64,000 nt of DNA from Bacteroidota bacterium (GCA_023424395.1 JAFADY010000010.1:145997-209996), one strand, 5' to 3'; counted from the stretch's first letter, positions 1-9,058 are shown. A program made the numbers and translations. The notes: generated by a model from the sequence alone, not told the origin.

Positions 1-698
1 ACCTCGTTGGTGTGAATCTCAACACGGCAAGCAAGCATCTGCTCACGTATGTGTCGGGATTGGGCGAAAGTCTGGCGCAAAATATCGTGAATTATCGTGC
101 CGAAAACGGTGCGTTTCGCTCACGAAAAGAGTTGAAAAAAGTACCCCGATTGGGCGAAAAAGCCTTTGAGCAGTGCGCCGGATTTCTTCGCATTGCCGAT
201 GCCGAAAATCTATTGGACAACTCGGCAGTGCATCCCGAAAGTTATCCTATCGTGGAGCGAATGGCGAAAGATTTAAAATGCTCCGTGAGCGAATTGATTG
301 GCAATAAATCGGTTATCGAAACCATCGACATCAACCAATACAAAACCGAAAATGCCGGAACCGAAACGCTTACCGATATTCTTCAGGAATTAGAAAAACC
401 GGGGCGCGACCCACGCACGAAAGTGCAAATGCTTGAGTTCGACCCCAATATCCGCACCATTGCCAATGTGAAGGAAGGTATGACACTCAACGGAATTGTT
501 ACCAATGTTACCAATTTTGGTTGTTTCGTGGATTTCGGTATCAAAGAAAATGGGTTGGTGCACATTTCGGAACTTGCCGACCGATTTGTTTCTAATCCTA
601 CCGATGTGGTTTCGTTGCATCAGCACGTGAAGGTGAGGGTGCTATCGGTTGATATGGAGCGGAAAAGGATTCAGTTGAGTATGAAAAACCCCGTCTGA
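1..698 (+). CDS. tex: Tex-family RNA-binding protein, C-terminal part
   Basis: This is the 3' end of a gene that begins before the window. The frame is open from the first bases and reads LVGVNLNTAS without a proper start. The first 60 residues form the paired helix-hairpin-helix region of Tex (YVSGLGESLAQNIV, then VPRLGEKAFEQCAGFLRI). The last 75 residues are an S1 RNA-binding domain (GIVTNVTNFGCFVDFGIKE, GLVHISELADRFV). Tex is a cytoplasmic nucleic-acid-binding protein linked to transcription and RNA turnover; the full protein is usually 700-780 residues, so about two thirds are missing here. It converges with the cyclophilin gene on the other strand. The stop at 696-698 lies inside a hairpin. 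Domain identity is very clear; the catalytic-like N-terminal part cannot be judged. Confidence 0.93.
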   Translation, partial: LVGVNLNTASKHLLTYVSGLGESLAQNIVNYRAENGAFRSRKELKKVPRLGEKAFEQCAGFLRIADAENLLDNSAVHPESYPIVERMAKDLKCSVSELIGNKSVIETIDINQYKTENAGTETLTDILQELEKPGRDPRTKVQMLEFDPNIRTIANVKEGMTLNGIVTNVTNFGCFVDFGIKENGLVHISELADRFVSNPTDVVSLHQHVKVRVLSVDMERKRIQLSMKNPV

Positions 699-717
699 CC
701 GATTACCGGTCTGACGG
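691..717. terminator. Hairpin between convergent tex and cyclophilin genes
   Basis: Two 5-bp stem halves are separated by one T-T mismatch around a 5-nt loop. The stem begins inside the last codons of tex. No long T-run follows on the + strand, so intrinsic termination is likely but weak. It may serve both converging genes. Confidence 0.45.
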
Positions 718-743
718 ATAATGTGCCAACGCGGCAAGAGCTA

Positions 744-1550
744 TCACTCCACATAAACCCTCACAATCTTCGCATCCTTCCTTGGACGCATATTTCCATC
801 CACCGAAAGAGCGGCAATTTTGTCAATCACGTCCAATCCTTCGGTTACTTCCCCAAAAACGGTGTAATCACCATCCAAATGGTGCGAGCCGCCGATGGTG
901 GTATACGCTTCGCGCACTTGCGGATCGAAAAAGAATTTTCCGGGAGCAGCGGCGTAGAGCGAATCTACGATAGTGAGAACAGAATCGAGCAAGGCGTTAA
1001 ATGCGCGCGGATCGGATTCTTTTAATCGTGCCAACTCTTCTTTGTGAGGAACGTAATGCTTGGTGATAATTTTGTTCTTTATTGGAATATTTACCTGCAT
1101 TTCCATGGTATCGAGGCGTCCCGATGTATATTGCTTTCCATGCACAATATAAAACTGCGAGGCATCCGATTTTTTTTGTGAATTTTCGTTGTCGGAACGG
1201 CGAGGAGCGGCAAGCGCTCCTTTTTTGTGCACATGATGGGCATGAAATTCAGGCATAATGTCCATATCGGTACGTCCACCTCCTATTTGCGCTCCGGCAG
1301 GAGCGTTCCGTGAATCTTGCGCGCCTCCCTGGATCATAAAATTCTGAATAACCCGATGAAAAAGCGTGCCGTTGAAATACCCTTGTTTCACCAATTTCAG
1401 AAAATGGTCTGAATGCTTAGGCGTATCGTCATAAAGCATCGCTTTCATAGTTCCATAATTGGTTTCTATAACAATAGTCGGATATTTCGTTTGCGCGCTC
1501 ACAAAAGTGATGCTCAAAATAAAGGCTAAAAATAACAGTTTTGATTTCAT
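744..1550 (-). CDS. Exported cyclophilin-type peptidyl-prolyl isomerase
   Basis: A 268-residue protein with an N-terminal signal peptide (LLFLAFILSITFVSAQ), so it should act in the periplasm or be envelope-attached. The cyclophilin core is recognisable from ETNYGTMKAMLYDDTPKHSDHF, LFHRVIQNFMIQGG and SQFYIVHGK through to FGEVTEGLDVIDKIA. It should catalyse cis-trans isomerisation of X-Pro bonds during folding of exported proteins. About 70 residues (roughly 150-220, rich in K, E, A and D) interrupt the core between the FYIVHG strand and the final GEV strand. This makes it longer than the minimal 165-residue cyclophilin. The gene lies 35 bp downstream of lptG and probably forms the last gene of a tgt-lptG operon. 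Confidence 0.92.
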   Translation of the reverse strand: MKSKLLFLAFILSITFVSAQTKYPTIVIETNYGTMKAMLYDDTPKHSDHFLKLVKQGYFNGTLFHRVIQNFMIQGGAQDSRNAPAGAQIGGGRTDMDIMPEFHAHHVHKKGALAAPRRSDNENSQKKSDASQFYIVHGKQYTSGRLDTMEMQVNIPIKNKIITKHYVPHKEELARLKESDPRAFNALLDSVLTIVDSLYAAAPGKFFFDPQVREAYTTIGGSHHLDGDYTVFGEVTEGLDVIDKIAALSVDGNMRPRKDAKIVRVYVE

Positions 1551-1585
1551 AATTTTTCTTTAAACATTGTCTAAATGAGTGATTC

Positions 1586-2692
1586 TTAATTCGGAGCTTT
1601 TTTGTAAAGGAAATAAGCGATAATGACAAACACCAAGTTCGGTATCCAAGCGGCAATAAAAGGGCTCATATTTCCCTTCACAGCAAAAGACGAACTGATA
1701 GTCATAAACAAGATATAAGCCATACTGAGCCCTAAGCCGATACCGATATTCACACCCATGCCGCCTTTCACTTTCCGCGCCGAGATGGATGCACCCATGA
1801 GAGTGAGTATGAAAGCCGAAAAGATGGATGCGAACCGTGAGTGATACTCGATCTGGAATGCTTGAATATTTCCCATTCCGCGTTCTTTCTGGCTTCGGAT
1901 GTAACGCGTAAGCTCTGGGGTGGTCATCATTTGTTGATCGGTTTTCGCGATGATAAAATCGTTCGGAACAATCTGGATGGTTGTGTCGATGGATGAGCCT
2001 CTCGTGATGGTTTCTTCTAATCCATCGAAATCGCGAACCTGGTAATTGTCGATCGTCCACGAATAGGCCGAATCGTACCGAATGGATTGTGCCGTGAGGC
2101 GTGAAACAAGCCTCAGGCTATCGAAGTGGTCGATTGAAAAATTGTAGCCGGTATTGGATTCAATATCGAAATTTCCGAAATAAACGATCGTTCCGGGCCC
2201 TACTTTAAATTGAATATCCCTATCGCCGACTTTCCTCTGACGCGGATCGATGTATTTATTCTCGAAATTAATTCGCGTTTCATTGGCCGGAGGGATCACA
2301 TAACTGCCCATATAAAAAGTAAAAGCAGCAATAATGGCCGCGGAGATCATGTAGGGGCGTAGTAATCTTTTGAAGCTTATGCCATTGGATAGAATGGCGA
2401 TAATTTCGGAATTGCTCGCAAGTTTTGATGTGAAGAAAATAACGGCCAGAAAAATAAAAAGCTGACTAAACAGGTTTGCGTAAAAAGGAATGAAATTAAC
2501 GTAATAATCGAAGATGATTTCATTGAGCGGTGCGCTGTTGCTCATAAATTTATCGATCTTTTCGTTAATGTCGAAGACCACGGCGATGGAAAGGATCAGC
2601 GAGATCATGAAAATATACGTCCCCAAGAACTTCTTGATGATATACAGATCCAATCGCGGTAGTTTATTTAGTAAAGGGATTCCCTTTTTCAT
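1586..2692 (-). CDS. lptG: LptG/LptF-family LPS export permease
   Basis: A 368-residue inner-membrane protein of the YjgP/YjgQ family. Membrane segments occupy about residues 18-40 (IFMISLILSIAVVFDI), 60-85 and 100-125. A periplasmic beta-rich domain covers about 130-280, and the C-terminus has three helices (IFSAFILTLMGASI, IGIGLGLSMAYILFM, AWIPNLVFVIIAYF). In the Lpt complex, LptF and LptG pull lipopolysaccharide from the inner membrane under LptB ATP hydrolysis and pass it to LptC-LptA-LptD. The start codon overlaps the tgt stop by 4 bp, so the two are translationally coupled. This tgt-lptG order is common in Bacteroidales. It could equally be named LptF; only one copy is in the window. 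Confidence 0.88.
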   Translation of the reverse strand: MKKGIPLLNKLPRLDLYIIKKFLGTYIFMISLILSIAVVFDINEKIDKFMSNSAPLNEIIFDYYVNFIPFYANLFSQLFIFLAVIFFTSKLASNSEIIAILSNGISFKRLLRPYMISAAIIAAFTFYMGSYVIPPANETRINFENKYIDPRQRKVGDRDIQFKVGPGTIVYFGNFDIESNTGYNFSIDHFDSLRLVSRLTAQSIRYDSAYSWTIDNYQVRDFDGLEETITRGSSIDTTIQIVPNDFIIAKTDQQMMTTPELTRYIRSQKERGMGNIQAFQIEYHSRFASIFSAFILTLMGASISARKVKGGMGVNIGIGLGLSMAYILFMTISSSFAVKGNMSPFIAAWIPNLVFVIIAYFLYKKAPN

Positions 2693-3819
2693 AGCCGTCT
2701 TGTTACTTTTTCAATCATTGCCGGTTTCCACGCAGAAAAATCACCGGCTATAATGTGCCGGCGCGCTTCTTCCACCAACCAAACGTAAAACGCGAGGTTG
2801 TGAATGGAAGCGATTTGCAATCCGAGAATTTCGTTCATGTTAATCAGGTGGCGCAGGTAAGCTTTTGAGTAAAGCGTATCTACAAACGATTCGCCATCTT
2901 CTTCAATGGGTGAAAAGTCGCTTTTCCACCGTTCGTTGCGCATGTTCAAAATACCGGTTTTCGTGAAAATTTGTCCGTTTCGACCGTTGCGTGTGGGCAT
3001 AATACAATCGAACATATCTACGCCGTGCTCAATGGCTTCGAGCAAATTTTCGGGTTTGCCCACACCCATCAGGTAACGCGGTTTGTTCTTCGGTAAAATC
3101 TCGTTTACAAGTTCCACCATTTCATACATTTTTTCCGTCGGCTCGCCTACCGCGAGTCCGCCGATGGCGTTTCCGTCGGCATTTTTCTCTGCCACATTTT
3201 CTGCCGCACGGCGGCGCAAATCAGGATAAACGCAACCCTGAACGATTGGAAATAATGTTTGACGATACCCATACGAGCATTCGGTGTCGCTGAATCTCGC
3301 GATGCATCGGTCGAGCCATTGCTCGGTCAGATCGAGCGATTCTTTCGCGTAAGCGTAATCGGCATCGCCTGGCGTACATTCATCGAACGCCATCATAATA
3401 TCGGCACCGATAATGCGTTGAATATCCATCACTTTCTCGGGCGTAAAAAAATGTTTCGATCCATCAATGTGCGAGCGAAACTCGGCGCCTTCTTCGTTCA
3501 ACTTCCGGTTTTCGGAAAGCGAAAATACCTGAAAACCGCCACTATCGGTAAGTATCGGTTTTTCCCAACCGTTAAACTTATGTAAGCCTCCGGCTTGTTG
3601 CAATATCTCCAATCCCGGGCGCAAGTACAAATGATACGTATTCCCGAGAATGATTTGCGCGCCAATGTCGTCTTTCAACTCCGTCATGTGAACGGCTTTC
3701 ACGCTTCCCACGGTTCCTACAGGCATAAAAACGGGTGTTTCTATTTGTCCGTGGTCTGTAGTGATCAGTCCCGCCCTCGCGTTCGATTTCGGGTCGGTAT
3801 GTTGTAGTTGAAAATCCAA
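2689..3819 (-). CDS. tgt: Queuine tRNA-ribosyltransferase
   Basis: A 376-residue cytoplasmic enzyme that exchanges guanine 34 for a queuine precursor in the GUN-anticodon tRNAs. Family signatures are GNTYHLYLRPGLEIL, LTDSGGFQVFSLSE (catalytic-site region), DIMMAFDECTPGD, GGLAVGEPTEKMYEM, YLMGVGKPENLLEAIE and the nucleophile region FDCIMPTRNGRNG. The usual zinc motif CxCxxC before AYLRHL is absent; the equivalent stretch reads DGESFVDTLYSKAYLRHL. The downstream segment IASIHNLAFYVWLVEEARRHI keeps the normal fold. It is the first gene of the operon with lptG and is preceded by a -7 element on the - strand. The identification is secure. Confidence 0.97.
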   Translation of the reverse strand: MDFQLQHTDPKSNARAGLITTDHGQIETPVFMPVGTVGSVKAVHMTELKDDIGAQIILGNTYHLYLRPGLEILQQAGGLHKFNGWEKPILTDSGGFQVFSLSENRKLNEEGAEFRSHIDGSKHFFTPEKVMDIQRIIGADIMMAFDECTPGDADYAYAKESLDLTEQWLDRCIARFSDTECSYGYRQTLFPIVQGCVYPDLRRRAAENVAEKNADGNAIGGLAVGEPTEKMYEMVELVNEILPKNKPRYLMGVGKPENLLEAIEHGVDMFDCIMPTRNGRNGQIFTKTGILNMRNERWKSDFSPIEEDGESFVDTLYSKAYLRHLINMNEILGLQIASIHNLAFYVWLVEEARRHIIAGDFSAWKPAMIEKVTRRL

Positions 3820-3848
3820 ATCCGGTTTATTTTGTTAAATTTTGAACG

Positions 3849-3856
3849 CAAAGATA
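3849..3856 (-). promoter_or_regulatory. -7 element upstream of tgt
   Basis: The + strand reads CAAAGATA, i.e. TATCTTTG on the - strand, matching the Bacteroidetes -7 consensus TAnnTTTG, 30 bp before the tgt start. A CAAA about 16 bp further out could be a poorly spaced -33 box. Confidence 0.55.
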
Positions 3857-3939
3857 AAGTTTTTGTCGCTACAAACGGAGTTGTAGAGGTTTAAAAATAG
3901 TTAGCGGCCGTTCAAAGATGAATTATTTTCCTAAATATG

Positions 3940-3968
3940 TTGATTCTGCTCTTTTTTTCTTATTTTTG
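3940..3968 (+). promoter_or_regulatory. -33/-7 promoter of the hybrid regulator gene
   Basis: TTG at 3940-3942, an 18-bp spacer, then TATTTTTG at 3961-3968 fit the Bacteroidetes housekeeping sigma consensus. The start codon lies 30 bp downstream. It is arranged back to back with the tgt promoter. Confidence 0.65.
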
Positions 3969-3998
3969 TCTTGTAAATCAGGTCCATGATGCAACGAA

Positions 3999-6890
3999 AT
4001 GATGTTGGAGGCCGATAGAAAAATCAATTACGTTAGTAACAGAAGGTATATTTTCTCTGTAATATGCCCATTGAGTTTCATATCCTTTTTTTTATGGCTC
4101 TTTATGAATTGCGGTAAACAGGAGCTGCCCCGTTCGGTCAATAATTATTCCCGTAATGAGTTGGAGCAAAAAATTTCTAATTACGCTTTTCCTACCGATT
4201 CTATTCTGAAAATTCATGCCCAAAGCGAAGAAAACAAAAACGATACCGACATTGCCATTACCTGTAAAATATTGGGACAACGCTATCGCGAGAACTCCGA
4301 TTTCTCAAAGGCGATAGCCTTTCATCAACAGGGATTGAGTGCAGCCTTACGGCTAAAAGACACATTGAATATCACGCAGTTATTGAATCATTTGGGCACC
4401 GATTTCAGACGTATAGGCGCGTTTCCCGAAGCCACCGATTATCATTTTCGGGCGTTGTATATGGCTGAATTATATTCCCAAAACGATCAGTTGGTGGGAC
4501 GAAAAAATAAAGTAATGGCGCTGAACGGTATCGGGAACGTGTATCTTTCGCTGAATAATTATAACGAAGCCGAGCAATATTTCCGCCAGGCTCTTGACGA
4601 GGAAAAAGCGCTGGGAAGCGCGCTGGGACAAGCGATTAATTACGCGAATATCGGCGCGGTTTTTCAAGCGAAAAATCAAAACGATTCCGCGATGCTGTAT
4701 TACGGATATTCCATGGCGCAAAACATAAAAGCCAAATCGCAGTTGGGAGTCGGGTTGTGTCACATCCATTTCGGCGAAATTTATGAACAACAGAAAGAAT
4801 ACGACAAGGCCGAGAACGAGTATCGCGCTGCTTACGATATCATGGAAAATATTTCCGATACGTGGCACTGGTTGGGCGCATGTTTATCGCTTGGCAGGAT
4901 CAATCTGTTGAAAAATAATACCAGAGACGCACAAAAATATATTGTTCTTGCAAAAACGGAAGCCGAAAAAATTAATTCTCCCGAACAACTGTCGCAAGCG
5001 TATAATTTGATGCACCAGTTATATGAGTATCAGAATAATTACTCCGGAGCGCTTGATATGTTCAAGCAAAGCAAAATGTATCAGGATAGCGTCCAGAATT
5101 TGAGCAAGATCAATCAGGCGCTTGATATGCGGGTGAATTACGAACGCGACAAAAGCATGATGCGGATAGACCAGTTAAGCGCGCAGAATCTGTCACAAAA
5201 ACATGAGAAACGGATAATCATCATCGCATCGATTGCCACCATTATCCTGATGATCATGTTTTTGGCCGTGCTGGCTTACGCTTATGTACTTCGTACCAGA
5301 AGAAATAAGATACTGAGAAACCTCGATAAAATGCGTTCAGATTTTTTTACGAACGTTACGCACGAATTCCGCACTCCGCTAACGATTATCCTAGGACTTA
5401 GCTCACACATAAGGAAGCAAAAAGCATGCATGAATTCCGAGTCGTTGTCGTATCTGAATGCTATTGAAAGGCAGGGTAATAATCTGTTACAACTGGTAAA
5501 CCGGATGCTGAACATGGCGAAAATGGAAGCGGGCATTGAGGATCCGGAATGGAAAAACGGCAATATCTCTGCTTATCTGCAAATGGTGCTAGAGGCATAT
5601 CAATTGTATGCTCGGGAAAAAAACATCAACCTCAGTTTTTATGCCGCTGAACAAGTTTTTGATATTGACTTTGTTCCGCATTATATGGATGAGATCATCC
5701 AAAATCTTTTATCGAATGCCATAAAGAACACTCCTGCCGGTGGTAAGATATCGCTTTCCGTTGCCGCCCGAAAAAATAAAGAAGCGGTCATAAAGGTAAA
5801 GGATACGGGTAAAGGGATATCGGAAGAAGATTTGGCAAGAATATTCGAGCCTTTTTATCAGTGTTCCGATCTGGACGCAAATATCGGGAGCGGAATCGGC
5901 CTGCATTACGCAAAACAACTGGCGGAAAGAATGCACGGCAAAATTTACGCGGAGAGTAAAGTTGGCGAAGGGTCGGCTTTCACGCTTATTCTTCCTGTAA
6001 AACAGCAGGCCGATACTGTTTTTCCCGTACTGAAAATGGATGAAATTTTCAAATCGTTTCAATTTGCGAAAAATAAAGAGTTGCAGGAACACGATCGTAT
6101 GCAGGAGAAACAGGAAGAACTGCCGGATGCCGATACGGCAACCACTATTCTGCTTGTTGAGGACAATAACGACGTAGTGCTGTATATCAAAGCCCTGTTG
6201 CCGGTTGGTTGCCGGCTGGTTCATGCAAAGGACGGGCAAGAGGGAATGGATATGGCTCAGGAGCTTGTCCCCGATCTGATCATTACCGATGTGATGATGC
6301 CCCTGAAAGATGGATTTAGTCTCTGTCGCGACGTTAAATCGTCGGAGTTATTGAACCACATCCCCGTTATCATCCTCACGGCAAAAACCGCAACGGAAGA
6401 TCAGCTCACCGGCTTGGAATGCGGCGCCGATGCGTTTCTGAAGAAACCGTTTAATCCCGATGAGTTGTTAATCCGCATTCAAAAATTACTGGAGAGCAGG
6501 CGTTTGTTGAAAGAAAAATACCTTCGCTCCGTGCTAAAAGGCGAGAAAAAGGTGGAAAAAGACGTGAATTTGGATTTTCTGCAACGCGTTACGGATATTG
6601 TTTACCGCGAAATGCAAAATTCCGATTTCTCTCCCTCACTTCTTGCCGATAAGGTTTGCTTAAGTCTTTCGCAACTAAACCGGAAAATGACGGCTGTTTC
6701 CGGCTACAACCCGTCTTCCTATATTCTGAAAATGCGCATAAATAAAGCCAAGAAGAAGCTTGCGCAGGGAGAGATTCCTATCAGCGAGGTTGCCGATCAA
6801 TGCGGATTTTACGATCTGGCTTACTTTTCGCGCACTTTTAAGAAACAAACGGGGTTCACGCCTTCGCAATATCGTCGAAGGCCGACGTGA
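3999..6890 (+). CDS. TPR-type hybrid two-component regulator with AraC output
   Basis: A 963-residue single-protein two-component system. Residues 20-46 form a signal or anchor segment ending FLWLFMNCGKQ, a possible lipobox. Residues about 60-390 are TPR repeats (LNGIGNVYLSLNNYNEAEQYF, YANIGAVFQAKNQNDSAMLYY). A membrane helix follows near 405-430. Next come a HisKA domain with phosphoacceptor His in THEFRTPL (about residue 454) and a HATPase with N-box LLSNAIKNTPAGG and G-boxes VKDTGKGIS and GSGIGLHYAK. A receiver domain has its Asp in IITDVMMPLKDG (about 764). The C-terminal AraC domain ends FSRTFKKQTGFTPSQYRRRP. It should sense a periplasmic signal through the TPRs and bind DNA directly. 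Polysaccharide-type HTCS proteins carry a beta-propeller sensor instead, so the ligand here is unknown. No obvious target operon adjoins it except the distant surface cluster. Confidence 0.92.
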   Translation: MMLEADRKINYVSNRRYIFSVICPLSFISFFLWLFMNCGKQELPRSVNNYSRNELEQKISNYAFPTDSILKIHAQSEENKNDTDIAITCKILGQRYRENSDFSKAIAFHQQGLSAALRLKDTLNITQLLNHLGTDFRRIGAFPEATDYHFRALYMAELYSQNDQLVGRKNKVMALNGIGNVYLSLNNYNEAEQYFRQALDEEKALGSALGQAINYANIGAVFQAKNQNDSAMLYYGYSMAQNIKAKSQLGVGLCHIHFGEIYEQQKEYDKAENEYRAAYDIMENISDTWHWLGACLSLGRINLLKNNTRDAQKYIVLAKTEAEKINSPEQLSQAYNLMHQLYEYQNNYSGALDMFKQSKMYQDSVQNLSKINQALDMRVNYERDKSMMRIDQLSAQNLSQKHEKRIIIIASIATIILMIMFLAVLAYAYVLRTRRNKILRNLDKMRSDFFTNVTHEFRTPLTIILGLSSHIRKQKACMNSESLSYLNAIERQGNNLLQLVNRMLNMAKMEAGIEDPEWKNGNISAYLQMVLEAYQLYAREKNINLSFYAAEQVFDIDFVPHYMDEIIQNLLSNAIKNTPAGGKISLSVAARKNKEAVIKVKDTGKGISEEDLARIFEPFYQCSDLDANIGSGIGLHYAKQLAERMHGKIYAESKVGEGSAFTLILPVKQQADTVFPVLKMDEIFKSFQFAKNKELQEHDRMQEKQEELPDADTATTILLVEDNNDVVLYIKALLPVGCRLVHAKDGQEGMDMAQELVPDLIITDVMMPLKDGFSLCRDVKSSELLNHIPVIILTAKTATEDQLTGLECGADAFLKKPFNPDELLIRIQKLLESRRLLKEKYLRSVLKGEKKVEKDVNLDFLQRVTDIVYREMQNSDFSPSLLADKVCLSLSQLNRKMTAVSGYNPSSYILKMRINKAKKKLAQGEIPISEVADQCGFYDLAYFSRTFKKQTGFTPSQYRRRPT

Positions 6891-7349
6891 TATTTATATT
6901 TGTATTCATCTGTATATCATATGATTACCTTATTCCGATGCACATATAATACAAATCACACAAAAAGTTAACGCAAAGATACTACAAAGACTTGCGTTAT
7001 AAATGCAACCATTTTTTTGCTGAACGAAATAATTTTACGATCGAGAAATCGAGCGCGTAAAAAGTTTCATTTTGCACTGTTTTTTCCTCAACAGTGAATT
7101 AACACATTCCGTTTTAAGTCATGATTACTGCATGTCCGGTTTCTTCAGATAAACGGACTTATTCCGTTGTTTCCGGCAAAGGATTTTTGTATTAGAAGAG
7201 TAAACGATAACGATAAAAAACGCAAAGAATAAATAGAAATGCAAAAACAAAATATTGACAAGCAATATTGCATATAAGCTTATGTGTTGTGCACAGGCCA
7301 AAATAAAACAGTACAAAATACTAACCAAGTATTAAAAAAGAGAAAAAAT
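6891..7349. other. AT-rich intergenic region without a supported gene
   Basis: This 459-bp gap holds no convincing reading frame. It contains two small hairpins, at 7075-7096 (7-bp stem) and 7134-7158 (5-bp stem plus TTT/AAA). A lone - strand -7-like box, CAAAGATA, lies at 6974-6981 and would point back into the end of the regulator gene. No good + strand -7 box was found for the following gene. Confidence 0.5.
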
Positions 7350-8081
7350 ATGACGAAACTAAATTTCCCAACAGACAAACCGAGTAGATTATTGTACAAA
7401 GCTGGTGCATGGACTTCGCTCTTATTACTGATTTACTCATTCGCATCCATTCTAATAATGGTACTATTGGACGGGGGTTATCCTGATTCTGCCATTGAAT
7501 GCTTTGAAATGATTAAAGAAAACCGATTCATTGCTTTATTGCGCCTTGATATTATTTCGGTTATTGTAATACCGTTTTATTATATTTTGTTTTTTAGCCT
7601 TTATCAGGCTCTTAAAACTAATTATGAACTAATTGCGAAAATAGCCCTTTTCGGCACACTTGCCGGAATAACTATTTTTATTGCCGGGTTAAATATCAAT
7701 TCAATATTGATTGTCAATGACAAATACCACATGGCAACTTCTCCTGAAGTAAAACAACAGCTCTTATCAGCATGTGAAGGAATGCTCGCAAGCGATATGT
7801 GGATAAATACAGGGGCAATAGTGAGGGGAATACTCATTGAAGCCGGGGCATTAATTTTCTCGATACTTATGTTAAAAACCTTTGTTTTCAGTAAAGCAAC
7901 AGGCTGGGTTGGAATAATTACCCACGGTTTTGATTTATTAAGTACAATTATTGGAATGTTTTATTTGCCTATAAAAGACATTTTTATAATGGTTGCAGGC
8001 CCCCTTTATCTGGTTTGGTTTGTAATGATTGGAATAAGATTATTTCAGTTGAGCAAATTAAAAAACATAAATATTGAGTAA
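7350..8081 (+). CDS. DUF4386-like multi-pass membrane protein
   Basis: A 243-residue integral membrane protein with about six hydrophobic segments: LLLLIYSFASILIMVLL, LDIISVIVIPFYYILFF, IALFGTLAGITIFIAGL, ILIEAGALIFSILML, GIITHGFDLLSTIIGMFY and MVAGPLYLVWFVMIGIRLF. The layout resembles the DUF4386 family, whose function is unknown. The ATG at 7350 was chosen over an upstream in-frame codon because the preceding 22 residues are a basic, AT-coded tail unlike a membrane protein N-terminus, and an A/G-rich stretch lies just before this ATG. Base composition is visibly more AT-rich than the neighbouring regulator and surface genes, which hints at separate acquisition. Family placement is by overall look only. 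Confidence 0.7.
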   Translation: MTKLNFPTDKPSRLLYKAGAWTSLLLLIYSFASILIMVLLDGGYPDSAIECFEMIKENRFIALLRLDIISVIVIPFYYILFFSLYQALKTNYELIAKIALFGTLAGITIFIAGLNINSILIVNDKYHMATSPEVKQQLLSACEGMLASDMWINTGAIVRGILIEAGALIFSILMLKTFVFSKATGWVGIITHGFDLLSTIIGMFYLPIKDIFIMVAGPLYLVWFVMIGIRLFQLSKLKNINIE

Positions 8082-8153
8082 TTGGGATAGGAAATTTGTG
8101 ATAAATAATTGTATGAAGTTTTGTAGTGTGATAGTTGTAATGTAGGATGTAGC

Positions 8154-8873
8154 ATGATAAAAATTTCAGTTAGCGAAAAAAGAATCCCGGTTGTAAAGCA
8201 GGTTAGTATTGCTGAAAATACTACTATATCTACTTGGGGTGCAATCAAAGTGAATAAATCACATTTCTTCCCGTCAAGTTTTCAGCTAAAAACAGATCGT
8301 TTGGTTGTTTATATTGACCCTGTTGAAGTGGGCGAAAACGCTGATAAAGCTGATTATATTTTGATAACACACGGTCATCCCGACCACCTTTCAGAAAAAG
8401 ATATTTTCCAACTAAAAAAGCCAAGCACAAAAATAATATGTTCAAACGGAGCTGCAAAGAAATTAAAAAAAGCAGGGACAGAATTAATTATTGTAAAACC
8501 AAACGACACTTTATCGTTTAATAATTTTCAAATAGAAGCTGTCCCTGCCTACAACACAAAAAACGTTTTTCTTTGGATAAAAGCCCACCCGAAATCGAAC
8601 GAAAATGTTGGCTTTATTTTAACTGTGAACGATTCGCTTAAAGTTTATCATACCGGAGATACAGATTACATCCCCGAAATGGATAAAATTACTGATATTG
8701 ATATAGCCTTGATAGCAATAGGTGGTGATAACCTGACAATGAATGAAGAAGAAGCCGCCCAAATAATCAACAAAATAAAACCCCGAAAAGTATTCCCTAT
8801 GCACTACGAAATTAAAGATATACAGAAACTTGAAAGGCTCAGAGCACTAATCGATAGAAGTATTGAAGTATAG
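8154..8873 (+). CDS. MBL-fold metal-dependent hydrolase (UlaG-like)
   Basis: A 239-residue soluble protein of the metallo-beta-lactamase fold. The metal-binding motif is THGHPDH (HxHxDH, about residues 72-78). The third-ligand motif is YHTGDTDY (about 164), and the final metal histidine lies in VFPMHYE. The N-terminal ITTLGxAxxxI-like strand of the UlaG branch appears here as ISTWGAIKVNKSHFFP, somewhat degenerate. Members hydrolyse phosphodiester, lactone or similar bonds, and the substrate cannot be told from sequence. The gene is 72 bp after the membrane protein, on the same strand and in the same AT-rich segment, so the two may be co-inherited. There is no signal peptide, so it is probably cytoplasmic. 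Confidence 0.85.
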   Translation: MIKISVSEKRIPVVKQVSIAENTTISTWGAIKVNKSHFFPSSFQLKTDRLVVYIDPVEVGENADKADYILITHGHPDHLSEKDIFQLKKPSTKIICSNGAAKKLKKAGTELIIVKPNDTLSFNNFQIEAVPAYNTKNVFLWIKAHPKSNENVGFILTVNDSLKVYHTGDTDYIPEMDKITDIDIALIAIGGDNLTMNEEEAAQIINKIKPRKVFPMHYEIKDIQKLERLRALIDRSIEV

Positions 8874-8910
8874 AATTGGAATGAATGCTGTTCACAATAA
8901 AATAGAGTGA

Positions 8911-8994
8911 CCTAAAACATACAATGGAAAAGGCTACAAAGCCAATCAATATGATGTGAAATTAGAGAAAGCGTATCAGAAATACAAACGTTAA
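8911..8994 (+). other. Possible 27-codon coding remnant
   Basis: A stop-to-stop frame without a start codon reads KTYNGKGYKANQYD followed by a basic C-terminus and a TAA. The composition (KGYK, KAYQKYKR) looks like the tail of a real protein rather than random sequence, but no family could be assigned. It lies between the MBL gene and the surface cluster. Confidence 0.25.
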
Positions 8995-9058
8995 GCAAGA
9001 GCAGCAAGAAGATGCTCGAAAAGAATGAAAATATTAATGATAAAACAACTCAATTGAA

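Noticed and set aside
7075..7158. Riboswitch or small RNA in the 6.9-7.35 kb gap
   Set aside because: Two short hairpins exist but there is no T-run, promoter or recognisable aptamer core.
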